Below are positions 34,376-42,907 of a stretch of 64,000 bases of DNA, piece after piece. The stretch is from Phocaeicola_A sp045647865 (GTDB lineage: Bacteria; Bacteroidota; Bacteroidia; Bacteroidales; Bacteroidaceae), in contig JAZRMW010000024.1 in assembly GCA_045647865.1 (NCBI GenBank), positions 1 to 64,000 on the forward strand. The letters run 5' to 3'. The notes under the pieces are model-generated. The model did not search any database, had not been told where the DNA came from, and saw only the letters and a list, made by a program, of their open reading frames with translations. The position numbers and the translations under genes were made by a program. Numbering within the stretch: position 1 is the first letter of the stretch; each line of letters starts with the position of its first letter.

Positions 34376-34957
34376 ATGAATAAGCTTATCATCTTCTCCG
34401 CCCCATCAGGGTCAGGAAAATCAACCATCATCAACTACCTGCTGGAGCAGGACCTGCATCTGGCATTCTCCATCTCGGCAACCAGCCGTCCGCCACGCGG
34501 ACAGGAGCAACATGGAGTGGAATACTTCTTCCTCACACCGGAAGAATTCAGAGAGCGTATCGCCAACGATGAATTTCTGGAGTACGAAGAGGTGTATAAG
34601 GACCGCTTCTATGGAACTCTGAAATCGCAAGTAGAGAATCAGTTGAATGCCGGACAAAACGTTATTTTCGACGTAGATGTAGTGGGTGGCTGTAACATCA
34701 AGCAATTCTATGGCGAACGCGCCCTTTCGGTCTTCATTCAGCCCCCCTCTGTAGAGGAGTTACGCAAACGCCTCGAAGGACGAGGAACAGACTCCCCCGA
34801 AGTCATTGAAAGCCGTATAGCCAAAGCGGAATACGAACTGAGCTTTGCCCCCAAATTTGACGTGGTCATTGTCAACGACGACTTGGAGACAGCCAAGGCC
34901 GAAGCGCTGCGAGTGATACGTGAGTTTTTACAAGGGAGTGCAGGAGTGCAGGAGTGA
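34376..34957 (+). CDS. gmk: Guanylate kinase
   Basis: 193 residues with P-loop SAPSGSGKST, the GMP-binding TSRPPRGQEQHGVEYFF stretch and the lid/core sequences VIFDVDVVGGCNIKQFY and RLEGRGTDSPEVIESRI. Phosphorylates GMP to GDP. It lies 57 bases after yicC. Confidence 0.95.
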   Translation: MNKLIIFSAPSGSGKSTIINYLLEQDLHLAFSISATSRPPRGQEQHGVEYFFLTPEEFRERIANDEFLEYEEVYKDRFYGTLKSQVENQLNAGQNVIFDVDVVGGCNIKQFYGERALSVFIQPPSVEELRKRLEGRGTDSPEVIESRIAKAEYELSFAPKFDVVIVNDDLETAKAEALRVIREFLQGSAGVQE

Positions 34958-35021
34958 CGCCTCGCTCAGTAGTGTAGATGAAAGTTAAGTAAATCATCAA
35001 TCATAATTCATAAATCATCAC

Positions 35022-35591
35022 GTGAACATCGGTATCTTCGGAGGCTCTTTCAACCCCATACACATCGGACATCTGGCTTTGGCCAACTACCTTTGCGAAT
35101 ATGGCGAAGTGGATGAAGTGTGGTTCCTCGTCTCACCTCATAATCCGTTAAAAGAACGTGGCGACCTGTGGCCGGATGAATTGCGCCTACGACTTGTGCA
35201 GAAAGCGATTGAAGGATATGAGAAGTTTCGTGCATCGGATTTCGAGTTTCACTTGCCTCGCCCCAGCTACATGGTAAACACCCTGCGTGCTCTGCGACAA
35301 AGCTATCCCGAACACGAGTTCACCCTGATCATCGGCAGTGACAATTGGGAGGTTTTTCCCCGTTGGTACAAGCACGAAGAATTGCTGGCAGAAAACCGTC
35401 TGCTCATCTACCCACGCCCCAATTATCCCGTAACAGAGAAGTCTCTTCCTCCAAACACCAGGTTGGTAGAGACACCTTTACTGGAAATCAGTTCTACATT
35501 CATCCGACAAGCGCTTGCTGAAGGGAAAGACATCAGATATTTCTTACCCGAACAAGTTTATCATCACATCATAAACATAGGATTCAAATGA
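35022..35591 (+). CDS. nadD: Nicotinate-nucleotide adenylyltransferase
   Basis: 189 residues from a GTG start, the only start that keeps the N-terminal nucleotide-binding motif GIFGGSFNPIHIGHLALA at the very beginning. The C-terminal ISSTFIRQAL motif is also present. Makes deamido-NAD in NAD synthesis. Its stop overlaps the next gene (ATGA). The gap upstream contains GGAGTGCAGGAGTG and ATTCAT repeat units. Confidence 0.93.
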   Translation: MNIGIFGGSFNPIHIGHLALANYLCEYGEVDEVWFLVSPHNPLKERGDLWPDELRLRLVQKAIEGYEKFRASDFEFHLPRPSYMVNTLRALRQSYPEHEFTLIIGSDNWEVFPRWYKHEELLAENRLLIYPRPNYPVTEKSLPPNTRLVETPLLEISSTFIRQALAEGKDIRYFLPEQVYHHIINIGFK

Positions 35592-36331
35592 AAAAAGCTA
35601 TCATCATAGGTGCCACCTCAGGCATCGGACGCGAAGTGGCCCGACAGTTAGCCCAAGACGGTTGGCAGATAGGTATTGCCGGACGCAGGGAAGAGATGCT
35701 ACAATCGATACAGACCGAGTTTTCGAAGGAACAAGTGAAATATGCCGTATTGGATATCACAGAAACAGATGCCCCCATCAAACTGCAGACTCTCATTGAC
35801 GAATTAGGTGGCATGGACTTATATTTCCACAGCAGCGGCATCGGTTCTCAAAACGCTGCACTTGAACCAGAAATTGAGATACGCACCGCCCGTACGAACT
35901 GCGAAGGCTTTGTACGCATGGTCACCTATGCCTTCAATTACTTCAAGAACCATGCCAGCAAGGAGCATCACGGACACATCGCCGTCATCAGTTCCATTGC
36001 AGGTACCAAAGGTATAGGAGTTGCCCCGGCTTATTCTGCCACAAAACGTTTTCAAAACACCTATCTGCAAGCCCTTGTCCAACTGGCACACCTGCAACAT
36101 CTGCCCATCCACTTTACGGACATCCGTCCAGGTTTTGTCGCCACAGATTTACTGCGCGACTCCTATTACCCCATGCTGATGAAAGCTGAGCCCGTAGCCC
36201 GCGAAATCGTATGGGCTTTGAAACACCATAAACGCATACGTATCATCGATTGGCGCTACCGCCTGCTGGTATTCTTCTGGCGACTTATTCCACTGCCTAT
36301 TTGGGAGAGATTGAAGGTTACAAAAAGGTAA
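35588..36331 (+). CDS. SDR-family oxidoreductase
   Basis: 247 residues. The cofactor motif GATSGIGREVARQL (TGxxxGxG type), the active-site serine in ISSIAGTKG and YSATK (Tyr/Lys) are all present. A classical short-chain dehydrogenase of unknown substrate, translationally coupled to nadD. Confidence 0.88.
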   Translation: MKKAIIIGATSGIGREVARQLAQDGWQIGIAGRREEMLQSIQTEFSKEQVKYAVLDITETDAPIKLQTLIDELGGMDLYFHSSGIGSQNAALEPEIEIRTARTNCEGFVRMVTYAFNYFKNHASKEHHGHIAVISSIAGTKGIGVAPAYSATKRFQNTYLQALVQLAHLQHLPIHFTDIRPGFVATDLLRDSYYPMLMKAEPVAREIVWALKHHKRIRIIDWRYRLLVFFWRLIPLPIWERLKVTKR

Positions 36332-36411
36332 ACAATTCCTACTTCTTAAATATTACAACAAGTATCCTTTGTTTAAAAGTACAAATTCTTGCTCAATTAC
36401 AAAAACAGTAT

Positions 36412-36419
36412 TACTTTTG
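36412..36419 (+). promoter_or_regulatory. Promoter of the split AraC-type regulator, just outside the invertible segment
   Basis: TACTTTTG (TAnnTTTG) with a TTG at 36389-36391, 20 bases upstream, gives a good Bacteroidetes promoter. It lies 28 bases before the ATG at 36448 and outside the left inverted repeat, so it stays in place when the segment flips. Confidence 0.72.
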
Positions 36420-36447
36420 CTCCGTAAATCTTATAAAAGCATACACG

Positions 36448-36675
36448 ATGAAGGAGACAGAAGACAAACTAACATCTGGCATTCAAGCACTTGCAACCGA
36501 AGAAGGTACAATAACCACCGAAAACCTCGCCAAAGAGATAGGAATGTCCGGTATATATAATAAGGTAAAGTATTGTCTGGACAAAGAAAAGGTTTTCCTC
36601 AACCCTAAATTGTCTTTAGCCAAGTTTAGTATAATAGTCGGCACGGGAATTTCACATTTGTGCACAAATATCTAA
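36448..36675 (+). CDS. N-terminal half of an AraC-family regulator, broken at a recombination site
   Basis: 75 residues. The region IYNKVKYCLDKEKVFLNPKL followed by SLAKFSIIVGT resembles the start of the AraC-type HTH region of Bacteroides regulators (xxFLNPxLSLxxxxxxxGTNxxYLS). After VGT (residue 66), where the 17-bp sequence 36629-36645 lies, it runs nine residues into unrelated sequence and stops. The missing continuation (NTSYLSGVVN...) is on the minus strand at 42517-42759. It has its own promoter. In this orientation the product lacks a DNA-binding domain. Confidence 0.75.
   Translation: MKETEDKLTSGIQALATEEGTITTENLAKEIGMSGIYNKVKYCLDKEKVFLNPKLSLAKFSIIVGTGISHLCTNI
36629..36645. repeat. 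Left inverted repeat of the invertible segment
   Basis: GTATAATAGTCGGCACG, identical to the reverse complement of 42760-42776. Both copies encode the same in-frame residues (IIVGT) within the two halves of the regulator gene. Confidence 0.88.
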
Positions 36676-36685
36676 AAGAAATTCC

Positions 36686-37813
36686 TTATTTTGCCAGACA
36701 AATGCAGACGCGATTCTTTACATTTTCGCTAAAAGGTTGCTCTGTATCACCCTTATGAGCGGCTGTAATGCGGGAAGCATTGATTCCTTTGGCAACAAGC
36801 ATTTGAGCCACCTTGTCGGCACGCTCCTGAGACAAACGCAGATTGATGCCTGCATTACCAGTCTGCACGTCAGCATATCCAGTCACTGTCACCTTGGCCT
36901 CGGGATTCTTCTGCAAGAACTCTGCCAAAGCCTCCACCTTTGCAACTTCCGCAGATGATACAGCCGAAGAGTTCACTGCAAAGAAGATGTCACAACGGTA
37001 TTCCTCAACCGCTTTCTGCACCTCTACTACATTCTGAGTGGCAGTCTCCACAGGTTTCGCCACTGGTTCATTCCTTACTGCTACACTCTTTTCTGCCGGA
37101 GCGGCCTCTACAGGCACTGGCAATACGGGGGCTGACACTGTTCTAGCAGGTTTGCCCAATCGGAAGCTGACACCGGCCAAGGCATTGAAATACCAGTCAG
37201 GATTCCCTGCCTTCTTTGAATTGTAGCGGTCAGAAGTAATGTTGGCATTGGCCTCAAGATTCAGACTGAAGCGTTCGCTCAGGCGGAAATCTGCCATCAG
37301 TCCGGCACGTCCTACGGCCTGCACTCTGAAGTCGTGCCACAAGTAAGGCATAGTAAAAATCTCCTGACGGAGCTGGCGTGCAATAGCCTCAGCATCATCG
37401 TTGTTGAAGGCATAGTTAACGCCTCCACCCACAAATATACTAAGATCGAAGACACGGTCAGGATTGTACTTACAGAACAGATTACTCAGGTTAAGCGTTA
37501 CATCCAAGTTTCCAGCCAAGTAATTGTACTTATAGCCAACCGAAGGATTCACCCATCCGCCACGGCTTTCCCAACCACTGACACCGATGCGAGCACCCCA
37601 CACTGGGCTGAACTGATAGCCAAAGGAGAATGCTGCCGCCGGAGAAAGCAGGTCTGTGAACTCAGCCTCGCCCAACGTCATTCCCACACCACCCTGCAAT
37701 TGCAAATAAGCATAGGGATTGAACTTAACTTCTTCTCTTTTTTGTTCCTGTGCTAATGCAGACACACAACAAACGGCTAACGAAATAGCCAAAAACATTT
37801 TCTTGATTTTCAT
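36686..37813 (-). CDS. OmpA-family outer-membrane protein
   Basis: 375 residues. The signal peptide MKIKKMFLAISLAVCCVSAL is followed by an N-terminal outer-membrane barrel (alternating aromatic strands, about 25-215). A Pro/Val/Ala linker leads to a C-terminal OmpA peptidoglycan-binding domain (FFAVNSSAVSSAEVAKVEAL; VTGYADVQTGNAGINLRLSQ; RADKV). It lies inside the invertible segment with its own -7 box TATATTTG (minus strand, 37871-37878). It converges on the truncated regulator. Confidence 0.9.
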   Translation of the reverse strand: MKIKKMFLAISLAVCCVSALAQEQKREEVKFNPYAYLQLQGGVGMTLGEAEFTDLLSPAAAFSFGYQFSPVWGARIGVSGWESRGGWVNPSVGYKYNYLAGNLDVTLNLSNLFCKYNPDRVFDLSIFVGGGVNYAFNNDDAEAIARQLRQEIFTMPYLWHDFRVQAVGRAGLMADFRLSERFSLNLEANANITSDRYNSKKAGNPDWYFNALAGVSFRLGKPARTVSAPVLPVPVEAAPAEKSVAVRNEPVAKPVETATQNVVEVQKAVEEYRCDIFFAVNSSAVSSAEVAKVEALAEFLQKNPEAKVTVTGYADVQTGNAGINLRLSQERADKVAQMLVAKGINASRITAAHKGDTEQPFSENVKNRVCICLAK

Positions 37814-38029
37814 CTCTACTGATATTTAAATTATTGAACATAAAATAACTTCAGATTCTTTTTCTGCATACAAATATAAAGCCATTTTCTTGTTATACAT
37901 GCATATTTCACCGTTGCATACGAAATATTTAAATATCAGGATTTATACTCCCTGTCATCGACACCGACAAGTACACTTCCATATGCCAATAAACAACGTT
38001 TCTAATAGGAACAGAAATACATTTCATGC

Positions 38030-38121
38030 AACCTCTTCACGGATATAAAGAGGTCTCTTGACTGTTGTGAAGACATCTCTTGACAACCATGAAGAAACCT
38101 CTTTATAGCTGTGAAGAGGTT
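38030..38121. repeat. Long nested stem-loop in the OmpA-lipoprotein gap
   Basis: The 25-base arms 38030-38054 and 38097-38121 match at 22 positions: AACCTCTTCAC and TATAAAGAGGT blocks are perfect, with a 3-base mismatch between them. The 42-base loop repeats GAAGACATCTCTTGAC-type units. Apart from this and the OmpA promoter, the 37814-38393 gap shows no gene. Confidence 0.8.
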
Positions 38122-38394
38122 TTAACAGCTATGATTTTATCGTAAAAAGATCTCGTATTGTTCGAGTAAAGCAATTATATATCATCCGTATGCTCAAAAC
38201 TGATATGGTTTATACTCTCTACAGTACAACAATGATTCTTGTTTCAAAATAGGGGTAAAACTTATGCTTTTTTGTCACAAAACAAGGGTAAGTGAAAAAA
38301 AACAGTGTGTTTACATTTGAAACGTCATACCCACCACCTTTTAGCTTGATTATCCATTATTTACAAAATTCGTCTTGTGTTTTTGCGGAAAATT

Positions 38395-38431
38395 AAAAGG
38401 GGGTATACCCCTGCGGATACACCCCCTTTCC
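38395..38431 (-). terminator. Terminator of the 1316-aa lipoprotein gene
   Basis: AAAAGGGGGTATACCCC pairs with the complementary GGATACACCCCCTTT side around a short loop, 40 bases past the stop codon. On the minus strand it runs into a TTTT tract. Confidence 0.8.
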
Positions 38432-38469
38432 CTGTTTTAGATTTTCACAAATCTATAGATGCACTATTC

Positions 38470-41400
38470 TTAGTAAGTTGCTTTAATAGTTACGTTAAAG
38501 TTACCCTTAACAGCGTTGTAGTAATAACCTACTGTTTCAACATCAATGTTAACAATGATATCTTCAGAGATGTTCGGGTCAACAATAGACACTTTACCGT
38601 CAGCAGATACAGCAACTGTAGAAACTGGCTTGCCACTTACGGTTACGGCATTGTTGAGTTTGTAAGTCAATCCTGTGATACCCCAAACACCGGCATTTGT
38701 ATTAGGAGTTCCAGTTCTTGAAACAACAGCACCATTCTTGAAGAGTTTGTTACCATAGCGGTCATTCAATGTCACATTCTGAATTACAGAAACTGTTTGG
38801 TTGTTAATCAGAGTAGCAGCAGGAATAGTCTGTGCATCAGAAGTAACTTCCATACCCTCCAACGGATACTTCACATTCAAATTGAATTCTTCTCCTGTCA
38901 CAATATGACCGTCAACCTTCACTGTCAACTTCATCTTAACATTGTCTGTAGCATCGTTGCTTGTACCTGCAACAGGTGTACCAGTCAACTTCAGATAGTT
39001 CGCTGCTCCATATTCTGCACCCCATGTTACGTTGTTCGGAGTGTATCTTCTGTTATTCTCAATCCAAGTGTTCTGAACTTGTTCGAATACATATTCTACA
39101 ACACCTGTAGCAACATAAGTAGCATAGTTAGTGTAACCAGCGGGCAATGAAGAGCCAACCAAACCATCGCGGTAAGAAGCAACCTGATTACCAGCTTCCA
39201 CATTGAACTTAGCATCTGTCCAACGAGGTTCGTGTACCAAGAAGTCTGTCGGATAGCTCAAGTTTGCAACAGCCTTGAAGGTGACATCGCCATATACCGT
39301 AGAAACTACTGCAACGATGTTCTTAATCTCATACTTGGTCTGAGTACCGAAGTCAACTCTCAAATCTGCCTTCTTGTTTCTTGTATCAATGCTCAATGTT
39401 ACAACATCGTTTGAAGGAACAGAACCGTTGATTGTGTATGTTACATCGCCAGCAATAATAGCGCGTGCCAACTCATTAGCCAATTCCTGTTCAGTAGCAG
39501 CAACAACGCCCTGAACCATATACTTGTTGATTGCCAAAGTTCCTTCGCTAAACTGCATAGTTGCTGCATTTCTATCATCATTGCTCAATGCGGTGAATGC
39601 ATCAGAACCATCAATTACACCATTATTGTCAGCATCAGCCGGACTCCATACACGAGCGAAGTTGCCAAAGTTGTAGTCATCATCAGCCATAGGCTGCACA
39701 ATAATGTAGGTTACATCATAGTATTTGTTAGGCTCACCGTTGCGATTAAAACCAAATGTTGCGTCCATCAGACGAAGAGTCATTGTATTGCCTACGTTAG
39801 CCACTATCGCGCTACCGCCTGATGTCTTGTTCATATAGAAACTACCATCATTATTCAATACAAAACCGTCAGCTTTTGATGTATTCTTGAATGAAGTCCA
39901 TCTGCTGTTGTTAGAAATCTTGTAAACTTGTCCATTAGCATCAACACCAGCCCAAACTTTCAAGTTGGTATTATATCCCCAATTTGCATAATTTACACGC
40001 AATTCATTGATTGCAACGTATGATTCAGTCCAAGGAGTGTGAGTTACAGCAATGTCAGTATAAGGAATCTCATACAAACCTGCATCAACAGCTACACCTG
40101 TTTCAGGAAGCAGTTCGTCCTGAATTGTGCTGTACTCAATACCCTTCAAGTTGAAGTATTCAGTAGTGATACGCAACTTCACATCTGCGGATGACACATC
40201 CTGTTTAGCTGTTACCTCATTACCATCAGCATCAGTAGTGGTAACCTCAGTATTATAAAGGTCTGAACCGATAACCAACGTTGTAGGACGGTATTCATCG
40301 TTACGAATGCCATTGTTGTCAACCTTCGCTGTAACAACAATTACACCTGATTCTGCATCCTTAGCAACAGTTTCTACAGTTGCTACAGACTGATTGGCAG
40401 CACGTGTTTCCAATGCTTTTTCTACATACAGTTTCATGTAGTTATTTGCATCCTTCTTAGCAAATGTACTTACCAAGATGTCTGCAGCCTCAGCAGGCTG
40501 TACACGGAACTTCATTACTACATGAGGATTAACTGTGAACGTTCCATTGCTGTAGTTTTCAGTCGTGTATGTAGTAGGAGCATAATTGTAAATAGGAGCA
40601 ATTACTGTATTCTGAACATCACGATATTGAGGAATGAAGACAACACTCTGAATACGCTTGATGAGAGCTTCAACTTGGTCTTGGAGAACTTCAACTGCAT
40701 TCTTCAAAGTCACCAATGCCTCATTTACACCTGACAATTTATCAACCTCAGCTTTAATCTTAGCTTCAGTTTCATTCTTGAAAGTGCTATAAGCATTTGT
40801 CATATCTTCAATCTGCTTATTTACAGCCTCTTTCTGAGCTGCAAACTGAGCTGCAAACTCTTCATTGGTGATATAGTCGGCCAATTCGTCAGCCAGTTCG
40901 TCTTCTGTAATGAAAGCAGAAAGGTCTTCACCACCAATGGCAACCAACTGTGCCAACAACTCTTCTGCATCCACAAGTCTCAGATTCAAACCATCTACAG
41001 CTACCTGTGCATACTCTTTAGCACTCTCTTCGGCAGCAGCAATCTTGCCTTCCAACTCGGCCTTCTGGTCAGCAATCTGAGCCTGCAAAGCCTTCAGGTT
41101 AAGGCTGATGGTCATCACGTCAGCTTGTGTGATACCCAAGCTGGCAGCCAAATCGTCCAAAGCACTCTGGTCAGCCTTGCTTGCGAGAGTCTCCTTGATG
41201 GCGGCAATCTCTTCAGCGTTAGCAGCAACAGAAGCCTCAACAGCTTCGATAGCTTCGGCCAATGTAGCGTCTGAAGCAACACCTGCTTCCTTAATCTGAG
41301 ACTTCAAGTCTTCGATAGCTGCGTTCAATGCTTCCTGAGTAGCGGCAGCATCTACCTTCTTCTGCAAGTCGGCAGCACCCTGCTCCAACTTAGAAACACG

Positions 41401-42420
41401 GTCGCGCAGGTCTTCGATGTACTGGCTGTAAGTGTTGGTAGAAGTGCTGAGTTGCTCAACCAACTTGGTCAGACCTTCCTTCACTTCGTTTACATAAGTA
41501 ACGTCAGCCTTGGCAGAAGACAATGTAGAATAAGAAGAGTTCAAGGTAGCTACAGTGGCCTGCAATGCTTGAATGTCCTTCAAAGCTGCTGCCTGCTCAG
41601 TAGCCATAGCATTGATTTTGCCCAACAGGTCAGCATAGTTGGCCTCAATCTTGCCAGCCAATTCAGCATCCTTACCAGCCAACTCCTTCACTGTAGCCTG
41701 CAAAGTCTCGATGTACTTCAGGTTAGTTGCAATCTGAGCGCTCAACTGAGCATCCATAGCAGCCAATTCGGCAGCCTTGGTATTCAACTCGTCCTTAGTT
41801 GCATAGTTAGCTTTGATAGTGTTCAAGGTTGCATCAACTACATCAATGCGTGCACCAAGGGCAGTAGATACTTCAGAAATCTTGCCTGATAATTCAGAAT
41901 ACTTCGCCAAGATTTCAGCGTTAGCCTTAGCGATGGCGTCAGCATTTGATTTTGTATCAGCCTTTACAGCAGCCATCTGAGTCTGCAAGTCAGAAACCTT
42001 TGCATTCAGATCGGCCTTAGCTATCTGCAAGTCGGCTACAATACCTTCCAGACTTGCAACTTTTGTTTCGAGCACAGCAACTTTGGCTGCAGCTTCGGCA
42101 AGCGCCTTGTTGGCTGCATCTGCTCCACTCTGTGCACCCTTGGCAGCTTCCAATGCAGCAGCGGCGGCATTGGCGGCTTCAGTCTTGGCAGCAGCCAACT
42201 GGCTGGTCAAGTCCTGTTTGGCAGCGTTCAGGGTGCTGATTTGTGACTCCAATGCAGCTACTTTGGTAGCAAGGTCGCTAGCCGCAGAAGATGCATTCTG
42301 ATCAATTTGCATCTGTAACTGGTCGATGTCGTCATCATAGTCCTTACAAGATACAAATGTACTTGTCGAAGCAGCTGTCAGCGCTCCGAACAAGATTGCA
42401 CTTAAAAACTTTTTGTTCAT
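38470..42420 (-). CDS. Large coiled-coil surface lipoprotein, 1316 aa
   Basis: The signal peptide ends in a lipobox with Cys25 (TFVSCKDYDDD), so it is a lipoprotein; the acidic residues after Cys suggest surface export as seen in Bacteroidetes. Residues about 30-590 are an Ala/Lys/Glu/Leu-rich heptad region (repeated LQxxVAxL, AELAGKIEANYAD-type segments), probably a long coiled-coil stalk. The last about 700 residues are beta-rich, Thr/Asn-rich repeats suited to a head domain. Family resemblance is to the coiled-coil Bacteroidales lipoproteins annotated with PL29 N-terminal/DUF4988 domains. I see no clear promoter in the 96 bases upstream. It lies in the invertible segment. Confidence 0.82.
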   Translation of the reverse strand: MNKKFLSAILFGALTAASTSTFVSCKDYDDDIDQLQMQIDQNASSAASDLATKVAALESQISTLNAAKQDLTSQLAAAKTEAANAAAAALEAAKGAQSGADAANKALAEAAAKVAVLETKVASLEGIVADLQIAKADLNAKVSDLQTQMAAVKADTKSNADAIAKANAEILAKYSELSGKISEVSTALGARIDVVDATLNTIKANYATKDELNTKAAELAAMDAQLSAQIATNLKYIETLQATVKELAGKDAELAGKIEANYADLLGKINAMATEQAAALKDIQALQATVATLNSSYSTLSSAKADVTYVNEVKEGLTKLVEQLSTSTNTYSQYIEDLRDRVSKLEQGAADLQKKVDAAATQEALNAAIEDLKSQIKEAGVASDATLAEAIEAVEASVAANAEEIAAIKETLASKADQSALDDLAASLGITQADVMTISLNLKALQAQIADQKAELEGKIAAAEESAKEYAQVAVDGLNLRLVDAEELLAQLVAIGGEDLSAFITEDELADELADYITNEEFAAQFAAQKEAVNKQIEDMTNAYSTFKNETEAKIKAEVDKLSGVNEALVTLKNAVEVLQDQVEALIKRIQSVVFIPQYRDVQNTVIAPIYNYAPTTYTTENYSNGTFTVNPHVVMKFRVQPAEAADILVSTFAKKDANNYMKLYVEKALETRAANQSVATVETVAKDAESGVIVVTAKVDNNGIRNDEYRPTTLVIGSDLYNTEVTTTDADGNEVTAKQDVSSADVKLRITTEYFNLKGIEYSTIQDELLPETGVAVDAGLYEIPYTDIAVTHTPWTESYVAINELRVNYANWGYNTNLKVWAGVDANGQVYKISNNSRWTSFKNTSKADGFVLNNDGSFYMNKTSGGSAIVANVGNTMTLRLMDATFGFNRNGEPNKYYDVTYIIVQPMADDDYNFGNFARVWSPADADNNGVIDGSDAFTALSNDDRNAATMQFSEGTLAINKYMVQGVVAATEQELANELARAIIAGDVTYTINGSVPSNDVVTLSIDTRNKKADLRVDFGTQTKYEIKNIVAVVSTVYGDVTFKAVANLSYPTDFLVHEPRWTDAKFNVEAGNQVASYRDGLVGSSLPAGYTNYATYVATGVVEYVFEQVQNTWIENNRRYTPNNVTWGAEYGAANYLKLTGTPVAGTSNDATDNVKMKLTVKVDGHIVTGEEFNLNVKYPLEGMEVTSDAQTIPAATLINNQTVSVIQNVTLNDRYGNKLFKNGAVVSRTGTPNTNAGVWGITGLTYKLNNAVTVSGKPVSTVAVSADGKVSIVDPNISEDIIVNIDVETVGYYYNAVKGNFNVTIKATY

Positions 42421-42516
42421 AATAAAAAATTAAATTTATAAATTTAAAAAAAACTAAAAAATAGAATTGATTTTTCTCTTAATATTGACCTGTTTCATGC
42501 TTATTTATCGGATATT

Positions 42517-42855
42517 CTACTTAAGTTTGTAGGCATTTACACTCCTCAGATACGCCATAGGACTTTTTCCCTCCAACCGCTGAAATGCTGCATAGAAAGC
42601 ACTACGAGACGAGAATCCACAGAGACGAGGAATCTCATGGAGATTACATTTTTGCGAAACCAAAAGTTCTTTAGCATACTCTATACGATAACGATTAACT
42701 AATGTCTTAAGGTTGCAACTAAAACAACCGTTCACCACACCCGAAAGGTAGGAAGTATTCGTGCCGACTATTATACAAAATCCGTATTTCATTATCACAT
42801 AAGCAGATAAATCCATAAAACAATAATGAGGGGACACAGCAGGGACGTCCCCCAT
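42517..42855 (-). pseudogene. C-terminal half of an AraC-family regulator, separated from its start
   Basis: The frame encodes GTNTSYLSGVVNGCFSCNLK through RYRIEYAKELL and CGFSSRSAFYAAFQRLEGKS, a near-complete AraC DNA-binding domain (80 residues after the site). Residues upstream of the site (MGDVPAVSPHYCF...) read through a hairpin that looks like the recombinase terminator, so they are not a natural N-terminus. The true N-terminal half is at 36448-36645 on the other strand. It lies 96 bases upstream of the lipoprotein gene in the same direction. Confidence 0.75.
42760..42776. repeat. Right inverted repeat of the invertible segment
   Basis: CGTGCCGACTATTATAC, the exact reverse complement of 36629-36645. 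Confidence 0.88.
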
Positions 42856-42866
42856 TGTATCCCCTC
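42826..42866 (-). terminator. Terminator-like hairpin after the recombinase gene
   Basis: On the minus strand GAGGGGATACA pairs with TGTGTCCCCTC (10 of 11), with an inner GGGAC/GTCCC pair, followed by ATTATTGTTTT. It lies 40 bases past the recombinase stop and overlaps the apparent start of the regulator's C-terminal frame. Confidence 0.7.
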
Positions 42867-42907
42867 ATTCAGGTTTTCCAATGACAAATACGGTACAACA
42901 CTATCCT

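Larger units (their letters stand above)
36629..42776. other. Predicted 6.15-kb invertible DNA segment
   Basis: Bounded by the 17-bp inverted repeats at 36629-36645 and 42760-42776. It holds the OmpA gene, the 1316-residue lipoprotein gene and the 3' half of an AraC-type regulator, all on the minus strand. A tyrosine recombinase gene starts its coding region outside the right end. Inversion would join the regulator halves in frame. The inversion itself is inferred; the repeats and split gene are seen. Confidence 0.8.

Noticed and set aside
36686..37813. Frame-shadow ORFs on the plus strand opposite OmpA and opposite the 1316-aa lipoprotein
   Set aside because: They lie wholly inside well-supported minus-strand genes and have no family features.
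42421..42516. Promoter for the lipoprotein gene
   Set aside because: The gap is AT-rich, but no TAnnTTTG box was found on the minus strand, so no promoter is annotated.
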